Shown here: one piece after another, positions 10,437 to 25,161 of the stretch
How positions within the stretch are numbered: position 1 is the stretch's first letter
Layout: each line of letters starts with the position of its first letter
Source of the DNA: Ceratorhiza oryzae-sativae
Taxonomy: Eukaryota > Basidiomycota > Agaricomycetes > Cantharellales > Ceratobasidiaceae
Reading direction: 5' to 3'
Assembly: GCA_030998015.1 (NCBI GenBank)
Contig: JARWMV010000233.1
Location: 1,922,001-1,986,000 of the forward strand
DNA length: 64,000 bases
Program-made: the position numbers and the translations under genes
Notes under the pieces: generated by a model
Seen by the model: only the letters and a program-made list of their open reading frames with translations
Told to the model about the DNA's origin: nothing
Databases searched by the model: none

Positions 10437-11299
10437 TCTAGGGTTGTTGATTTTTGTCTCTCATTTGGGTTATGTGAATTGAATTTTCTGAGGCTGTATT
10501 TACGGTTCGAGTGTTGTTATATCACTGGATTGAACCCAATTATGCGCTGGTGGCAGTTCATCCCCAGAGGTTCGATTCAGGCTCTGAACTTCGTTGATTT
10601 CATCTAATCGAGTGTCAATACAATTTTATATCATTACACATATGGGGTTCAACCGGATAGCCGCCATCTCTATGATACCACAAAATACTAGTTTTCAGGA
10701 GTTGGGCAGGCTCGAGGTCAGCTATACCAAAAGGAGCCCAAATGTAATGGACAAAATCGTGACCGGCACCAAGGCTCCACAGGCAACAGAGTGTCAAGAT
10801 GTGCTCCACACCAACTTTTGACAATCCAAAGATGGATTAAAATACACCCATGATGTCAAAATGCGCCCACCCACGCGGTCCCAAAAAAACGGGACATTGA
10901 GGGTATATGGAGCGGGGCCGATTGTTCCGGGTAGCACATACATGCTAAGGCATGTAGGTTATATGCGCTAGTTTTGCCATCCATGTTGTGGCAACAGAAC
11001 TAATTGTACTCAGATTCATCGATCAGTATGGTTTAGTGGTTTAGTATCGCGGGTGGTAGGCTGGTGATTTCTAATCGGAGCTAAATGTAGTGCTAGAAAG
11101 ACCTCTAATTCACAAGCGCATGTCAGTGCGGGTAAATTTTACTATGGCATGGGCTCGGGTAATGGTATTCATCAGCCATGGGACATTCGTTCCTGTGGTC
11201 AAAAGGAGCTTTTATTTGAAATACCGTAAGATCTCAGGGTTCCCATCCCAGCCCTTAAATTTTGATCGGTCGAACTATTTTCGAGTACCACCGCACATC
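10437..11299. other. Intergenic with one copy of a dispersed repeat
   Basis: Divides BRF1 from the spermidine synthase chimera. The middle holds the repeat listed at 10664-10913. Around 11028 a TATGGTTTAGTGGTTTAGTA stretch resembles a tRNA 5' half, but no T-arm follows. Confidence 0.4.
10664..10913. repeat. Dispersed ~250-bp repeat, copy 1
   Basis: Close match to 33173-33421 in the same orientation. Shared landmarks are CTAGTTTTCAGGAGTTGGGC near the start, GACAAAAT-GTGACCGGCACC in the middle, and ATGCGCCCAC ... GGTATATGGAGC at the end, with small indels between copies. No clear terminal inverted repeats were seen, so it may be a fragment of a larger transposon or a short non-autonomous element. 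Confidence 0.75.
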
Positions 11300-13965
<2,666 letters not shown>

Positions 13966-14107
13966 TTGAAATGTACTTGTGAAAAATTGTAAAGCTGAAA
14001 TTTATAGAGTTAGACCTTGAATTTGACTGGTCGGAAGCTACTGTGATGTATGCAGAATGAATCCTGGCGGGAGACGGTGAGACCAGACGTCATGCAATAT
14101 TCGGCAA

Positions 14108-14191
14108 GCCCTTATAGCTCAGTGGTAGAGCGCATCACTCGTATTTGAATACCCGATGATGAGGTCCATTGTTCGATCCAGTGTGGGGGCA
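14108..14191 (+). tRNA. tRNA-Thr (CGT) with a 12-nt intron
   Basis: Acceptor GCCCTTA/TGGGGGC, D-arm GCTCAGTGGTAGAGC, T-arm CATTG-TTCGATC-CAGTG, discriminator A. The anticodon stem CATCA/TGATG closes after removing 14144-14155, leaving the loop CTCGTAA (anticodon CGT). The intron sits at the usual position after base 37. Confidence 0.92.
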
Positions 14192-14372
14192 TCTGTTTTT
14201 ATTGCCCCGATCGGCAGCTCTGCCCCAGAAGACGCGTGCTAGGGGTCCCCAACGGAGCATTCCCATTTGTGTCCCGGCGGTCCTGACAATCAATAACATT
14301 TGCAATTGCCGCCTGGAGTCATCCTCATCTCAGCCACCACAACCTTTTATCTCGCACTCAAATTTTAGCATC

Positions 14373-15251
14373 ATGGTCCGTGGCTCTGGGAAATTCAAGC
14401 AGAAACGAGGTGGAGGACGCTCGTTTTCCAGGGACATGGTAGTCGATAGTGACGGGGTTGCAAGTGGAACGGATCGCCGGTATGTGTGATGGTGTGCTGC
14501 CTGCCTCATCCACCAGACTCGCTGATTTACACATCTCCCCCAGTGCGAGTCGCCGAAAAAAGCAGCAGGGTGAGGAGGAAGACGAGGAGGATGATGATGA
14601 AGAGGAGGAGGAGGAGGAGGAGGAAGAAGAGGAAGAAGAGGATGGAGAGGAGGAGGGAGGAGAGGCAGAGGCCAAGCCCGAAATGTCTCGTGCGGAGCGC
14701 AAGGCGCTCAAGAAGAAACAAGGCGCAAAGCAAAAGGGCGCCATATCGACTATCAAGGAGGATGGAAGCGGTGAGGAGAGTCAAGACGACTCTGACCTAG
14801 TGAACCCTAACCGTGTCGCTATGAAAAACCTTTCGATCTCGGACATCAACGCTCCGAGGGAGCTAACCCGGCGTGAGAGGTGAGCACCTGCTCTCATCTT
14901 TAGAGTGTGTAGGCTAATACGCTCGGGGCGGATAGGGAGGCTAAAGAAGCCAAAGAAGCCAAAGAAAAGTACTGGAAGGTGAGCGTACAAGTAAATTCAC
15001 GAACGGATTTGAACCTAATGTATATCTATACAGCTACACCAAGCTGGAAAGACAGATCAAGCCAAGGCCGACCTTGCTCGTTTGAACAAGATCCGACAAG
15101 AACGAGAGGCGGCGGCTGCAAAGCGCAAGCAAGAGGCGGAGGGTGCGCAACCCTGGACTGCTAAGTCGTTCTTGGCTGACATATCGCATTTCTAGTGAAA
15201 GCCGCGGAGATAGATGCAAAGGAGAAGGCATCCAAACAACGTCGGGGCTAA
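14373..15251 (+). CDS. PDAP1/PP28-like casein kinase substrate phosphoprotein
   Basis: Five exons (14373-14479, 14544-14879, 14936-14978, 15034-15142, 15196-15251) give 216 residues. The N-terminus is Gly/Arg/Lys-rich (MVRGSGKFKQKRGGGR), then a long Glu/Asp run around residues 45-75. The C-terminal half carries the family block: RREREAKEAKEAKEKYWKLH, then GKTDQAKADLARLNKIRQER. This is the 28-kDa heat- and acid-stable phosphoprotein family (casein kinase substrate, PDAP1), a small, conserved, mostly disordered eukaryotic protein whose exact role is unclear. Several SDS/SGEES sites in the acidic part fit CK2 phosphorylation. Length is close to the family's usual 180-220 residues. Confidence 0.9.
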
Positions 15252-17132
15252 ACTTATGAATTGTAAGTCATATGAGCTCAGGTTGGGGTGTCGAATAATT
15301 ATCTCGATTACTAGAATCCACGAGTTGTACTAGTTGAAATTTCGACTCAATATTGTCCCCCTACCTTGATCACTGAATATATCCTGTATATGCTGACGCT
15401 TGCGTGTGGGTTCCGAGTTTTGGTGTGACATATGCCAATGGTAAGCACGCCACCCCCCCCTCCCCAATCGCTTATCCCATCAACCTGGGACATAAACTAC
15501 GGGACTTGCAATGCGTCGAACACTACTTTGCACCGCTGAGATGAGCGTTGACCTACGTCCCCGCCGTTTTAGCTTATATATATATTGGGGGGGGGGGTCG
15601 GTTTGTTTAGCCTGCGGCTGTCAAGCTATTACAGCTTTGCTTGGCCGAAACTGCGTCCTAGTTCGCCGTACTGTCAGTCCTGAGTTCGTGGCACGCGGAC
15701 CCACCCTCCCCGAGCCGGCTGCCCGGCTTGCTGGTTTAATGCCTCGAAGCCACCTTAACGTATTTTGGCCTCTCCATGCCAGTTCCTGGATGATTTCTCT
15801 CTATTTTGATGAGACCGACGACGGAATTGTCATATTCTATTGTGCATGCGATGCCACCTTTTAATATTGTTTTATGCATCTCAAGTATTGTACCAAGCGT
15901 CTCGCCGTCCTTTGGGGCTCTCACAGGGCTCTCTGAAATTTCGGCGGGTCTCCTAGCTTGCACGCTCTCAGTGCGTTTCGCCATCCGTGCTACGCAAACC
16001 ATTGACACATCAAACAAGTTACGGCCTGTTATGCTCGGTCAAGGGATGCCAGTGGATCGATTCTCTTGCATCTATAGAAATTGGCTTGAGATTCCGACAT
16101 GATTGTGATAGCCTAGCGAGGGATCGTGATTTATGAGATCGCGCATGTCGAACAGCCTGCATAAATGAAAAACATAGCCGTTTATGTGGGGTTTGAAGCA
16201 CACTCCTTGGCAGAAAGCCGGTATCCTAAGGCAGCTCCATTAGTCTCATATGGCTGCTCCAGGTCTGGGGCGCAGGGGTAGTACGCCGTAGCACGGGATT
16301 GCAGTGGAATAGATGCGTTTACACGAATCAGCCATGGGTAGCCATGTAACGCTACTCGAACAGAATTAGGAAAATGCCTTTTCCTTCATCCCGTTTCATT
16401 GCAATACTTATAGGGTAACATAATATAGTGACGCAAAAGACCAGATGTTTCGGAGCCCAAAGAGCACTGCCTTTTCGGCGCTCTACCCAACTAAATGCGT
16501 AGGCAGGCAAAATGTAATGACGTCTTCTGGCGCCGTCGACACCTGCTCCAAGTTTTTGACTCCCATGGTGGCCCTTTTGCCGCACCACACTGCCTAAACA
16601 CTGTCCAACTGGAATCCGAGTCCAATTTATTTAAATTATCAGATGCAAACGAATCGAAAATATCTCGCTCAATGCCCAAAATACTCGGGTCCACCAGACT
16701 GCCCCGCCACGAGCACCGCACCACAGTCTTCTCAATATGCCACCTTCCCAAAGCACACGACCTCCAATCGCTGTCAAATTGACCCACGCTCACGAGCGCA
16801 CCGGCTCCCACGAGTGCTCAAAATTGCGCTCTTGTGGTCAGCTTTGATGATGAGTATCACTTAGAAGTGCTAGGCGCACTCGCGAGTGCTCGCAACTCTC
16901 GGCTGATTTGGCAGCGAAACAAAATGTACAGCCACCAATCTTCACAAGACCGGTCGCACAAGTGATCGTGCCTCAATCACGAGCAGGTTGAGTTCGGGTC
17001 ACCGCATGGCCACGAGCGACTGAGTGCCTGCAGTTCCTGGCCAATTCCCTTGTGATTGAAACTCAATTTCCAGCACATATAGGTTCCTACGGAATTGATC
17101 AAAACTCTCCCAGATATGCAATTCCCCGCCGA
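15252..17132. other. 1.9-kb intergenic region, no gene supported
   Basis: No open frame here shows a domain, codon pattern or splice structure I can defend. Homopolymer tracts occur (C-run near 15450, G-run near 15588). Around 16780-17020 short motifs of the type CACGAGTGCTC/GAGTGCTCG recur several times in both orientations, hinting at a decayed repeat. Confidence 0.4.
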
Positions 17133-18819
17133 CTAGTCACTGACATTGGGTGGCGTATACTCCGGTGGGATGTGTTTCCCATTACCAATTGGCCTAGCTG
17201 AAGGAAGCCGTGCGACGACATGTTCAGCAAGTAACCCATAATCGAGTATCACCCTCTGACCAGTCCCATCCCGATCTAATGCGCTTGAGCTCTCGCCCGT
17301 TGCGCTTGTCTCGGATGGCCGCGACAGGTGTACGCGAGAACGTTCGATTTTTTTCACGTTCGATTGGATCGTTCGAGCACTCGTAGTCGATTGTTGGAGG
17401 TATCCAGGAGGGTTCCGGTCGGAAAGAAACGGGTCAACCATGTATTCCTTATTTTTTCCCGGGGAGAACGGATGCATGGATTTGTCGCGATTTACGCTTC
17501 GCCGTCGGAGGTAGAGGAATACCAGAAGGGCAAGGATAAGAACGGCTGCAACGATACTGCCTACCGCCGCTCCCACGATTACTTCAGTTGGAACGGACCG
17601 AGGCCTAACCCTAATTTTGCACCCTTTAGCGCTACGTTCAATCTCATAGGGTAGAAATACGTACACCTTCGAAATGCCAGGATTCAAAATAGGATTCGGA
17701 ATCGAACCAAAAACAGTTATTGAGTTCAAGTCGATAGTTGACATTCCCGCGTCGTAGCCCATGTTCGTCAGCGTGACTTTGTGAGTTTTATTTGGGTCTA
17801 GTCCAGCCTGAAAAAATAGCGGTGTGTCGCCCACTATCCACCATGCTGAGGCGTTGTAGATCTGTGAGGAAGTGTCGTCGAGGCTCTATGCGATCCAGGT
17901 GGGCTTAAGGAAATTTGTCCGAAGAAGCTGCATCAACTCACAACCTGATACCTACAGGTAACATGGTCGGCTTGCGGCATATATACGCACATGACAATCC
18001 AAACTTACAGTCCATGTCCCCAATTGAGCGTTGCGCAGATCATCATACCCTCCCCCTGAAATTCTAATGTCGCATTTGATCCTCCGACTTCGGTTTCGTG
18101 GTACGGGGCGGGTGAGGTCGTAGATGGGATTGATTTATCTGAAAGTACACTCCAAGAACCTCCATATGAAATGGACGAGTTTCGGTTGTCGTACATGTCC
18201 GTGGAACTAGGCTCCCTATCTCCAGTAGGTTGGTTCCCATATTTCGTTTCATTAAAAGGCCAAGGCGTACCCAGATGACGATTGATTACGAGAATTGCCT
18301 TGTCCAATGCGAAAGAGTTGTTGGGACCGTTGGCGTACGGAATGACCGTGATGTTGTGCTGGCGCATGAAGGTACTGGAGAATGAGACAAGGAGACCAGT
18401 GTCTGGGCCAAATCTTTGGGGATAAAGTACGTCGTCAAGTAGGACGTCATATGCGCATTTCGCTTCACCATATAGGTGTCACCTTGTCCTACGAACAAAC
18501 GGCCAAATTTTCCGATGGGAATTCGAATGGATATGGAATAGAGGCTTGCCATAAAAAGATAATGACACACTAGATCTGTTGTTCCATGTTATGTGTGACG
18601 ATTCGCCAAGTGGCGTGGCTCCTCCCGCCTGGCGGAATCCTGAGACTGAGTAATGCGTTGCCCAGCCATCTCCAGCAGCGCCATCACCTAATAATCACGA
18701 ATAAGACTCTGAGTTCTCGCGCTGAACGAGGTTGAAAAGTTGTACGTACCAAACGGGGCGTATTTGAATAATGGACTCGAGTCGCTCAGCGTCAAGTTCC
18801 AACTGCTCGCCGCGGTCAT
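17133..18819 (-). CDS. Membrane protein with an extracellular beta-rich domain and one TM segment; reading frame doubtful
   Basis: Recognisable parts are exon 1 (18819-18750), exon 2 from 18687, a coding stretch to 18009, a 10-nt micro-exon (17951-17942) and a last exon (17885-17133). The ectodomain has typical features of an expanded Agaricomycete family: WNLTLSDSSPLF, SHITWNNRSSVSLSFYG, YNASAWWIVGDTPLF and many N-glycosylation sequons. One TM (VGAAVGSIVAAVLILALLVF) precedes a ~130-residue Ser/Arg tail. Between FYG and the block LYGEAKCAYDV the frame does not connect: a GC-AG intron lands one base out, and the conserved frame has TGA just before it. Skipping that block with a 70-nt intron (18483-18414 region) keeps an open frame. 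So it is either an atypical isoform or a broken gene. Confidence 0.6.
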
Positions 18820-19702
18820 GGTAGGAATCACTCACACGGCGTGGCTATGGGTAAGGTGGGGTATATGAATGCAGGTGTAGCAGCTGGGACATATGTGCTA
18901 TTCGTCAAAGGTACCTGATCGAGTTGAACATGTTGTATGCGGTCTCGTCTCGTGATTCTCGAATCAGCGCTTCTTCAATAATCTCCAAGTTGCTACACTG
19001 CTGGATACAAGTGTTACCTCTTGAAATAGGAATGAAAACATCAAGATAGATACTATGAATTTATACTCACGGCCATAACTTGAATCTGGGGGTGGGTGGG
19101 CAGATGATGTTCCAGAGCAGACCCAGGTACGCCTCAGGTCGATCTAGTAGATTGTGCGAATGGAGGTTTTCGACACGCTTCCATACGTTACCATGTGGCG
19201 ACAGAAGGTCCAGTGGAATGATTCTGTGTTTGAGATTGTTCGATTCGCCATCGCGCATATCAAGGGGGCTTAAGCCGTGTGACACAGGGAGGAGAGCATG
19301 GTGCGATTGCTGAAATCATGTTCTAAATGCATTGAAATTGCTATAATAGATTTATTTAATTATGCAGTCCGTATCTCACTTCGAAACACCCCAGTACTGG
19401 CCAAGGCATTTAAGTGCGCAGATTCGATACCTTAACGAATCAGCGGCCGGCCTCGTCTAAGAGTGGGCATGTATTTATTGATTCAGCTTTGAATCAAGTG
19501 GATTTCCCGAATAATAAAGCCTCGTGCTCCGGTTAAACTAAAGGGCAAAGTAGGTGGCTGAGATATCGTCAACAATTCAGCTGTTGTCTGTTTTATTTAT
19601 ACCGAGCAGGTCTAGCGCTACTATTACGTAACCACAGCTTTGTTGTGGTCTCACTTCTGCCCACCACCTACTCTGTCTGTATCCTAATTTTTCCACCACA
19701 AA
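18820..19702. other. Intergenic, no gene supported
   Basis: Lies between two divergent genes: the minus-strand membrane protein and PRP46. Open frames near 19067-19313 overlap on both strands but show no family signature. The last ~100 bases before 19703 carry pyrimidine-rich promoter-like sequence. Confidence 0.35.
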
Positions 19703-21568
19703 ATGGCAACCGAATTTGACACGCCTGCCTCACTTCCTTCGCTCGAGCCCCTCCTAAAAAGCAGCGGGAAACGAACAGCGTCCATATTTTGTGCAGAAAT
19801 GGGAGAAGTAGAGGAGGAAAAGAGGTGAGCGCCACCACCTCACGCTCGTTGTTTGTTGCTCGAACTGTCTATGTCCAAAGCGTTCGGCCACACAACTTGC
19901 GACAGAAAAGGCTAAATGTATTTTTCTTCTAGTGCGAGGATCAGGCTCGCGGTCAAAACCCGTGACGAGTACAGCGATGTCCAAACGCTGCCTTCAGCAT
20001 TACTCGCACGAGAAGGTCCGGTTGGGCCAACACGACCCGGCGCAGCACCAGGACCAAAGATGATAGCTGGTCGTAGGTCCCAATTCGCTAATCCGTGGGA
20101 TACGGGTCGCTCATCTGCTTCCCACTGGGGTCAGCCCAACAAAAGCTCATACAAAACGGCCCATCTTCCAACGGTGCCGCACCACCGCCTTCTACTTCTG
20201 CTCCTTCCACTGCACTCGCTACCTTTCGCGCGCAAGAATCTCTCCACACTGGTGCACAATCCGCTCTTACGACCGCACTTGCACGCCGCAAAGCGGCACG
20301 CCAAGTCCAGCCCGATTACCACGCGCCATGGAAGCTTGTGCGGGTCATTAGTGGACACCTTGGTTGGGTACGGAGTGTGTCAGTTGAGCCTGGCAATAAA
20401 TGGTTCGTGTCGGGCGCAGGTGACCGTGTGATTAAGGTATGGTAAATGGCGTAGAACATAGTGGTGGCGAGTAGTTCGCTAAGCGAGCGGGTGCAGGTTT
20501 GGGACCTTGCGAGCGGAGAACTCAAACTATCCTTGACGGGTCATATTTCAACTGTTCGTGGGCTGGCTGTTAGCCCGAGGCATCCATACCTCTTTTCGGC
20601 AGGAGAGGATAAGGTACCTCTCTGAGTTCCACTTTTACAGCTTGAAGCTAACGACTGGCTAGATGGTCAAATGCTGGGATCTCGAGACGAACAAGGTCAT
20701 TCGACACTACCATGGTCATCTCTCGGGTGTCTATGCGCTTGATCTCCACCCAACACTCGACATTCTTGTTACGGCTGGTCGAGACGCCTCGGCGAGGGTA
20801 TGAGTCAAAAGTTCTCTCACATGGTACTTTGACTGACACCATGATTAGGTCTGGGATATGCGAACGAAGGCCCAAATACATGTTCTTGCCGGCCATACTG
20901 GGACGGTCGCAGATGTTCGATGCCAAGAGTCCGATCCACAGGTCATTACTGGTTCGATGGACTCCACTATTCGGTAGGCTGGCAACTCCGTGATTATTCT
21001 CTTGCTCACCTCTACGACCGCTCGTTTGTAGACTCTGGGATCTCGCGGCGGGCAAAACTCTTACGCAATTGACGCACCACAAGAAATCTGTTCGAGCGCT
21101 CACTGTCCACCCGACCGAATTTTCATTCGCTTCTGGTAGTGCAGGCGGAAACAACATCAAAAAGTGGAAATGCCCCGAGGGAATGTTTGTTCACAATTTC
21201 TCGGGTCACAACGCAATCATAAACACGTTGAGCGTGAACGCAGAAGGCGTATTATTCTCTGGAGGTACGATTGGGATTTGAATTCAAAGCTCTTGGCACA
21301 ATAACCCACCCTCCCAACACAGGTGATAATGGAACGATGTCATGGTGGGACTACAAGACTGGCCTACCTTTCCAGAATATGGACGATATTCCTCAGCCTG
21401 GTTCACTCGATGCCGAGGCTGGCGTGTTTTGTTCAACATTCGATCAGACGGGAACTAGGCTTATCACGGGTTGTGCAGATAAAACGATCAAGGTTCGTGT
21501 TTTGTTTGTAACATTTTGAATCAAATCTGACTCGAGCTGCATAGATTTACGCAGAGCAAACGCAGTAG
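19703..21568 (+). CDS. PRP46: Pre-mRNA-splicing factor Prp46 (PLRG1), WD40 protein
   Basis: Nine exons join in phase to 455 residues: 19703-19824, 19933-20072, 20135-20436, 20497-20613, 20663-20797, 20849-20973, 21032-21264, 21323-21492 and 21545-21568. After a low-complexity N-terminus of ~145 residues come seven WD repeats. The first begins [17 protein letters not shown]; later ones include [33 protein letters not shown] and [16 protein letters not shown]. The sequence and order match PLRG1/Prp46, a scaffold of the Prp19/NineTeen complex of the spliceosome in the nucleus. The usual C-terminal acidic tail is short here (IYAEQTQ). The third exon needs donor GTAGGT at 20073, which is the only choice that keeps phase. 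Confidence 0.93.
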
Positions 21569-21896
21569 TTGTCTTAATTTGGTCTCTGTTGTTTCAGCTG
21601 TAGATCCCCACGTGTATACATATGTTCGAATACCCAGGCTCGGCCAACAACCTTGGTGTATCGCGCGTCATAGCCGTTATTCACTTTCGCGACTCGTTGG
21701 TAGCAGTACGGCTGGGTTTGTGGGTAAATAGGTTTGAACATGACGTTTACGAAAATATCCGATCCAACAAAACACAACAGACAACTTTACACAGTTTGGC
21801 ATTCAAAACATGAAGAAATAAACGATCAAATACAAAATGGTCCAATGTCAGTTCCCAATACGAAAAAGGCTAGTTCAACCTCCGCTACGACCTATT
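21569..21896. other. Convergent 3' intergenic region
   Basis: Between the stops of PRP46 and the LtrA gene, which face each other. Probably shared 3' UTR space; no other feature seen. Confidence 0.35.
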
Positions 21897-24800
21897 TCAG
21901 CGGGACGGCGTGACAATTCCACCGGGCGGGATAGCGGAACCCCCAAATCCAGAAAATGGCGGAGGGGGTGGTGCAACGAATCCGTAACTTGCTTGATGTG
22001 CTAGAGAAGGAGTAGCATACTGCGGCTGTGTCTGGGGAACGTATGCCGGCTGCCAGTTGTTCTGTTGGTGTTGCGTGGGGGTGGTGTTAAATTCGGCGGA
22101 GGCGGGCGTGGCAGAATACGGGTACGCGGTGGTTGGGGGATCATATGCACCGTCCTTGTGGTCGCGGAGAGGGTCAAGTAAAGAAGGTTCGTATGTGCGT
22201 TCAAGCTCCCGGTCGGCAGAATATACTGACAAGACTAGCAATATCTGTCATTGAGCTAGTTAATTGCCATCCCTCCCGTGGGTTTAAGCCGACTCACATG
22301 ATCGATGATTGCCTGTGCGAGCAAGGAAAAGGCCAGGGTGGGTAATGCCCAATAAGAGTCCAACCTGAGGAGCTTAGTCAGTAGCCAATCGATTTCAGTG
22401 TGTGCACACTCACCATCTCCACACATTAGCAACGTCGGTGTTGGAGTCCATCAAATACTCGCCGCTGTCTAATTAATGCCAGTTGGATCCAGCTTGAAAT
22501 AAGTAAACACAAGTATACTTACTGATGTTCAGCAATAGAAGGCAGACGAGGATTAAACCGTTGATGAAGCGAGAAAGCACAGAGCCCCATGCGTAACGGT
22601 CTACGGGAACCGTTAGATCACCACTGCTCTAGAATTGACTGAACGAAACTCACCTTTCGGCCACTCTTGGGCCATGTTGATAAACGCCAGGAAAATAAGG
22701 ACACCACCCTATCATAGGAAAATCAACAACAACTCGTCAACGATATTGGATATCGACCTACTGCAAGGGCAGTAATCCAGCGAGCGCCTTGAACTTGAGG
22801 TTGTGCCAGGGCGCTAACAACCTAAAACAGGCCGGTGAATGGTAAATCACTTGCCCTCGAAAACAAAATACGCACGTTCATAAAAAATGGGAGGTTGGTT
22901 GTGTTCATGTCTTGAGCCGTTAGTGTGTCATTATGGAGCTGGGATTTGTTTATCTCAGTCTCAGGGATAAGTGACGGCGAGACCAACTTACATAGTTGAA
23001 AACTGCCAGCTGTGCTTCAGACGATCTATCACCTTCGTCAAATTGCTAGTAAGCCAAAGATTCATGAGCAATTTTTTCATATGGAATGAGGGGTGAAAGG
23101 TTACTCACACGAAAGACAGTGACAGTGATGTTCATCAGCAGTCGATACATTCCAATGTAATATTGCTGCAGCTGTTGCTGGTCAGTAAGATTTGTCCTGA
23201 AGGAATCTTCAACGACCCTCCAGCCGAGCTCCCAAGAAAATCCAATTTTGGCTAAGAAAGGTGTCATTGTATCGTTGAGGATTTGTATCATGGTAACACC
23301 ATCATGAGCCTTGGCCGCAAGCTCAAGGTTTTGCCCAAACGTCGTGATCACAAAACTGTACGAGTTGTAGAGCATCTGACAACGGGATAAGTGTACGGCT
23401 GAAATCATGGATTCGAGCTTACGGAATAAAGCAAGAGGTTTTTGAGTCCCTCCATCAGTAGGATAACGCAAAGCATATAAGGTAAGTGCAAGCAAATCCA
23501 AAGCGAACGACGGTTTTTGCTGATTCTCGGGCGCGTTCCTTCGAAGTATAAGTAGAAAGTAACTAGGAAAATCGTTAGAAACACAAGAGACCAACATAAT
23601 AGTCAAATTCGTACGGTAAACGACCACCCCAGTTGCCACAACCAGCCCGCCGGATCTGGCATTGAAGCCAAGAGACTGGACTGCTAGATTTAGAGTTCCC
23701 GTAATCGCATTGAGCCCTAAGTGAAGCAGGGTCAGATACCCATAATATATTTCGCAAGCGAGCTCGCTCACCCTCCCCGAGGATGATGGTCACCAAGGTA
23801 GCTAAACGAGCCGACAAACTACCCATACTTCTGAGGTGACTCGCCGGCGGAGCAAACGCATGTCCCGCAATCTCGATGAGCGTCGCAACTCCCCACATAA
23901 TAAATTTCGAGATCTGGGCAGCATTGTTGCTAGACTTTGCTGACAGAAGCATCCCAAATGATCCAAACCATAGACCAGCGCTGGTCAACAATGCGAGGGG
24001 TTTCACAGCAACAGCTGGATCACGTTTGTCGTGGGCATAGATCCAGACTAAACGGATGGGATGAGTCGTGTCTAGGTAACTTCTTACTAAATATGGCCTA
24101 CCGCGAATATACTGAATACATAACAATGCCCGGCTCACACCAATAATGAACGCAATTCCTATGAATGCATTTTGAGGATATCTGCTTTCAGCGGTTCGGC
24201 TTGCCGCCTTCTGAGAGGGAGAAACTCCGGTTAGCTTGTCAAGAACCGCCTGGAATGGATCGCTGTCTTCCGCTCCAACAAACGCGGTAACATCAAACTC
24301 TGGTATCCTACGCGTCAGCAGCTACGATAGCCCAATGAGATAATCAGACGAACTGCTGGTAAAAGCAGAAAGAGCTCCAAAAACGCATAATTGTAGAAAC
24401 ACGAAAATGCGATGGAACCAGTCGTTGGAGTAGAACTACGTGAGTCACAAGGTCAGCATGGCGGCTTATTATCCATCATCCGAAACTACGCTTACCCGAA
24501 TATCATACGACACCTGCGATACCCACATCCACCACACCATAGAAAAGAAGACACCATACGATATAGTTTCCTTGCCTCCAGAAATTGTGTTATTCTGTGT
24601 TAGATTAGCAAACGTGCTAGCCCAGGCGAGATCAAAGAACTAAAGCTGACTATCAGAAACTGACGTAACACAAATCCCTGATAGGACACACCAGGTCAAG
24701 CCATGCAGGGGGTCTTTCACCACGCTCCTCGTCGTTGCTCTTGTCGACATCTTTGATTTCGTCAGCGGTCAGCATACCAGCATACGCCGATGTATAATCT

Positions 24801-25161
24801 GGACCAGGTGTACTCGGGCCATGCGAACCCGGGATTACTGAGGTTTGTCGACGCTGCTCGCGCAGCTTTCGATATCTGGAGTCGAGTCAATCATCGATTC
24901 CAACTCGAAGCAGTCTGGAATACTCACGCGATAGTGTTCGCGTCATAAAAAGGCGATTTGGTGAGAGGGATAAGGCGATTCTTTCTGTGCAGAATCAAAT
25001 CATTGCTGGGTGAAAGAAACGCATATCATCAGACAACCGCAACCCCTTTCGTTTATTTTATCTAACTTTTGCGGGTCGACTTCCTTCGCTATCCCCGCGA
25101 AAGAGGTAGGCCGTGCTTTGCCCGAAGCGGTTTTTCTTTCCCGCAAGGTGGACGCAGACAT
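21897..25161 (-). CDS. LtrA-family (low temperature requirement A-like) multi-pass membrane protein
   Basis: Eighteen exons were joined, from 25161-25067 through 24875-24692, 24639-24496, 24307-24102, 24047-23772, 23375-23109 and others to 22244-21897, giving 785 residues in phase. LtrA signatures: a cytoplasmic N-terminus ending PPAWLDLFFDLAWASTF, then TM blocks with SMVWWMWVSQVSYDIR and FHRIFVFLQLCVFGA, the conserved GHAFAPPASHL, ATLVTIILGEG, and YLYFEG. The family (PF06772) was named from a Listeria cold-growth locus; in fungi the members are uncharacterised membrane proteins. The last 115 residues are a soluble Pro/Gln/Tyr-rich tail (TTPTQHQQNN, PPPPPFSGFGG) not part of the family core. 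One donor (GTCTGA at 24349) is weak but needed for phase. Confidence 0.88.

Noticed and set aside
11020..11100. tRNA-like 5' half (TATGGTTTAGTGGTTTAGTA)
   Set aside because: No matching acceptor 3' strand and no T-arm within 90 nt; cannot form a cloverleaf.
15511..15864. 117-codon open frame in the 15-17 kb gap
   Set aside because: Low-complexity, no family match by eye, and an opposing frame of similar length overlaps it.
19067..19313. Opposing open frames (72 and 77 codons)
   Set aside because: They are mirror frames of one another with no domain; treated as chance.
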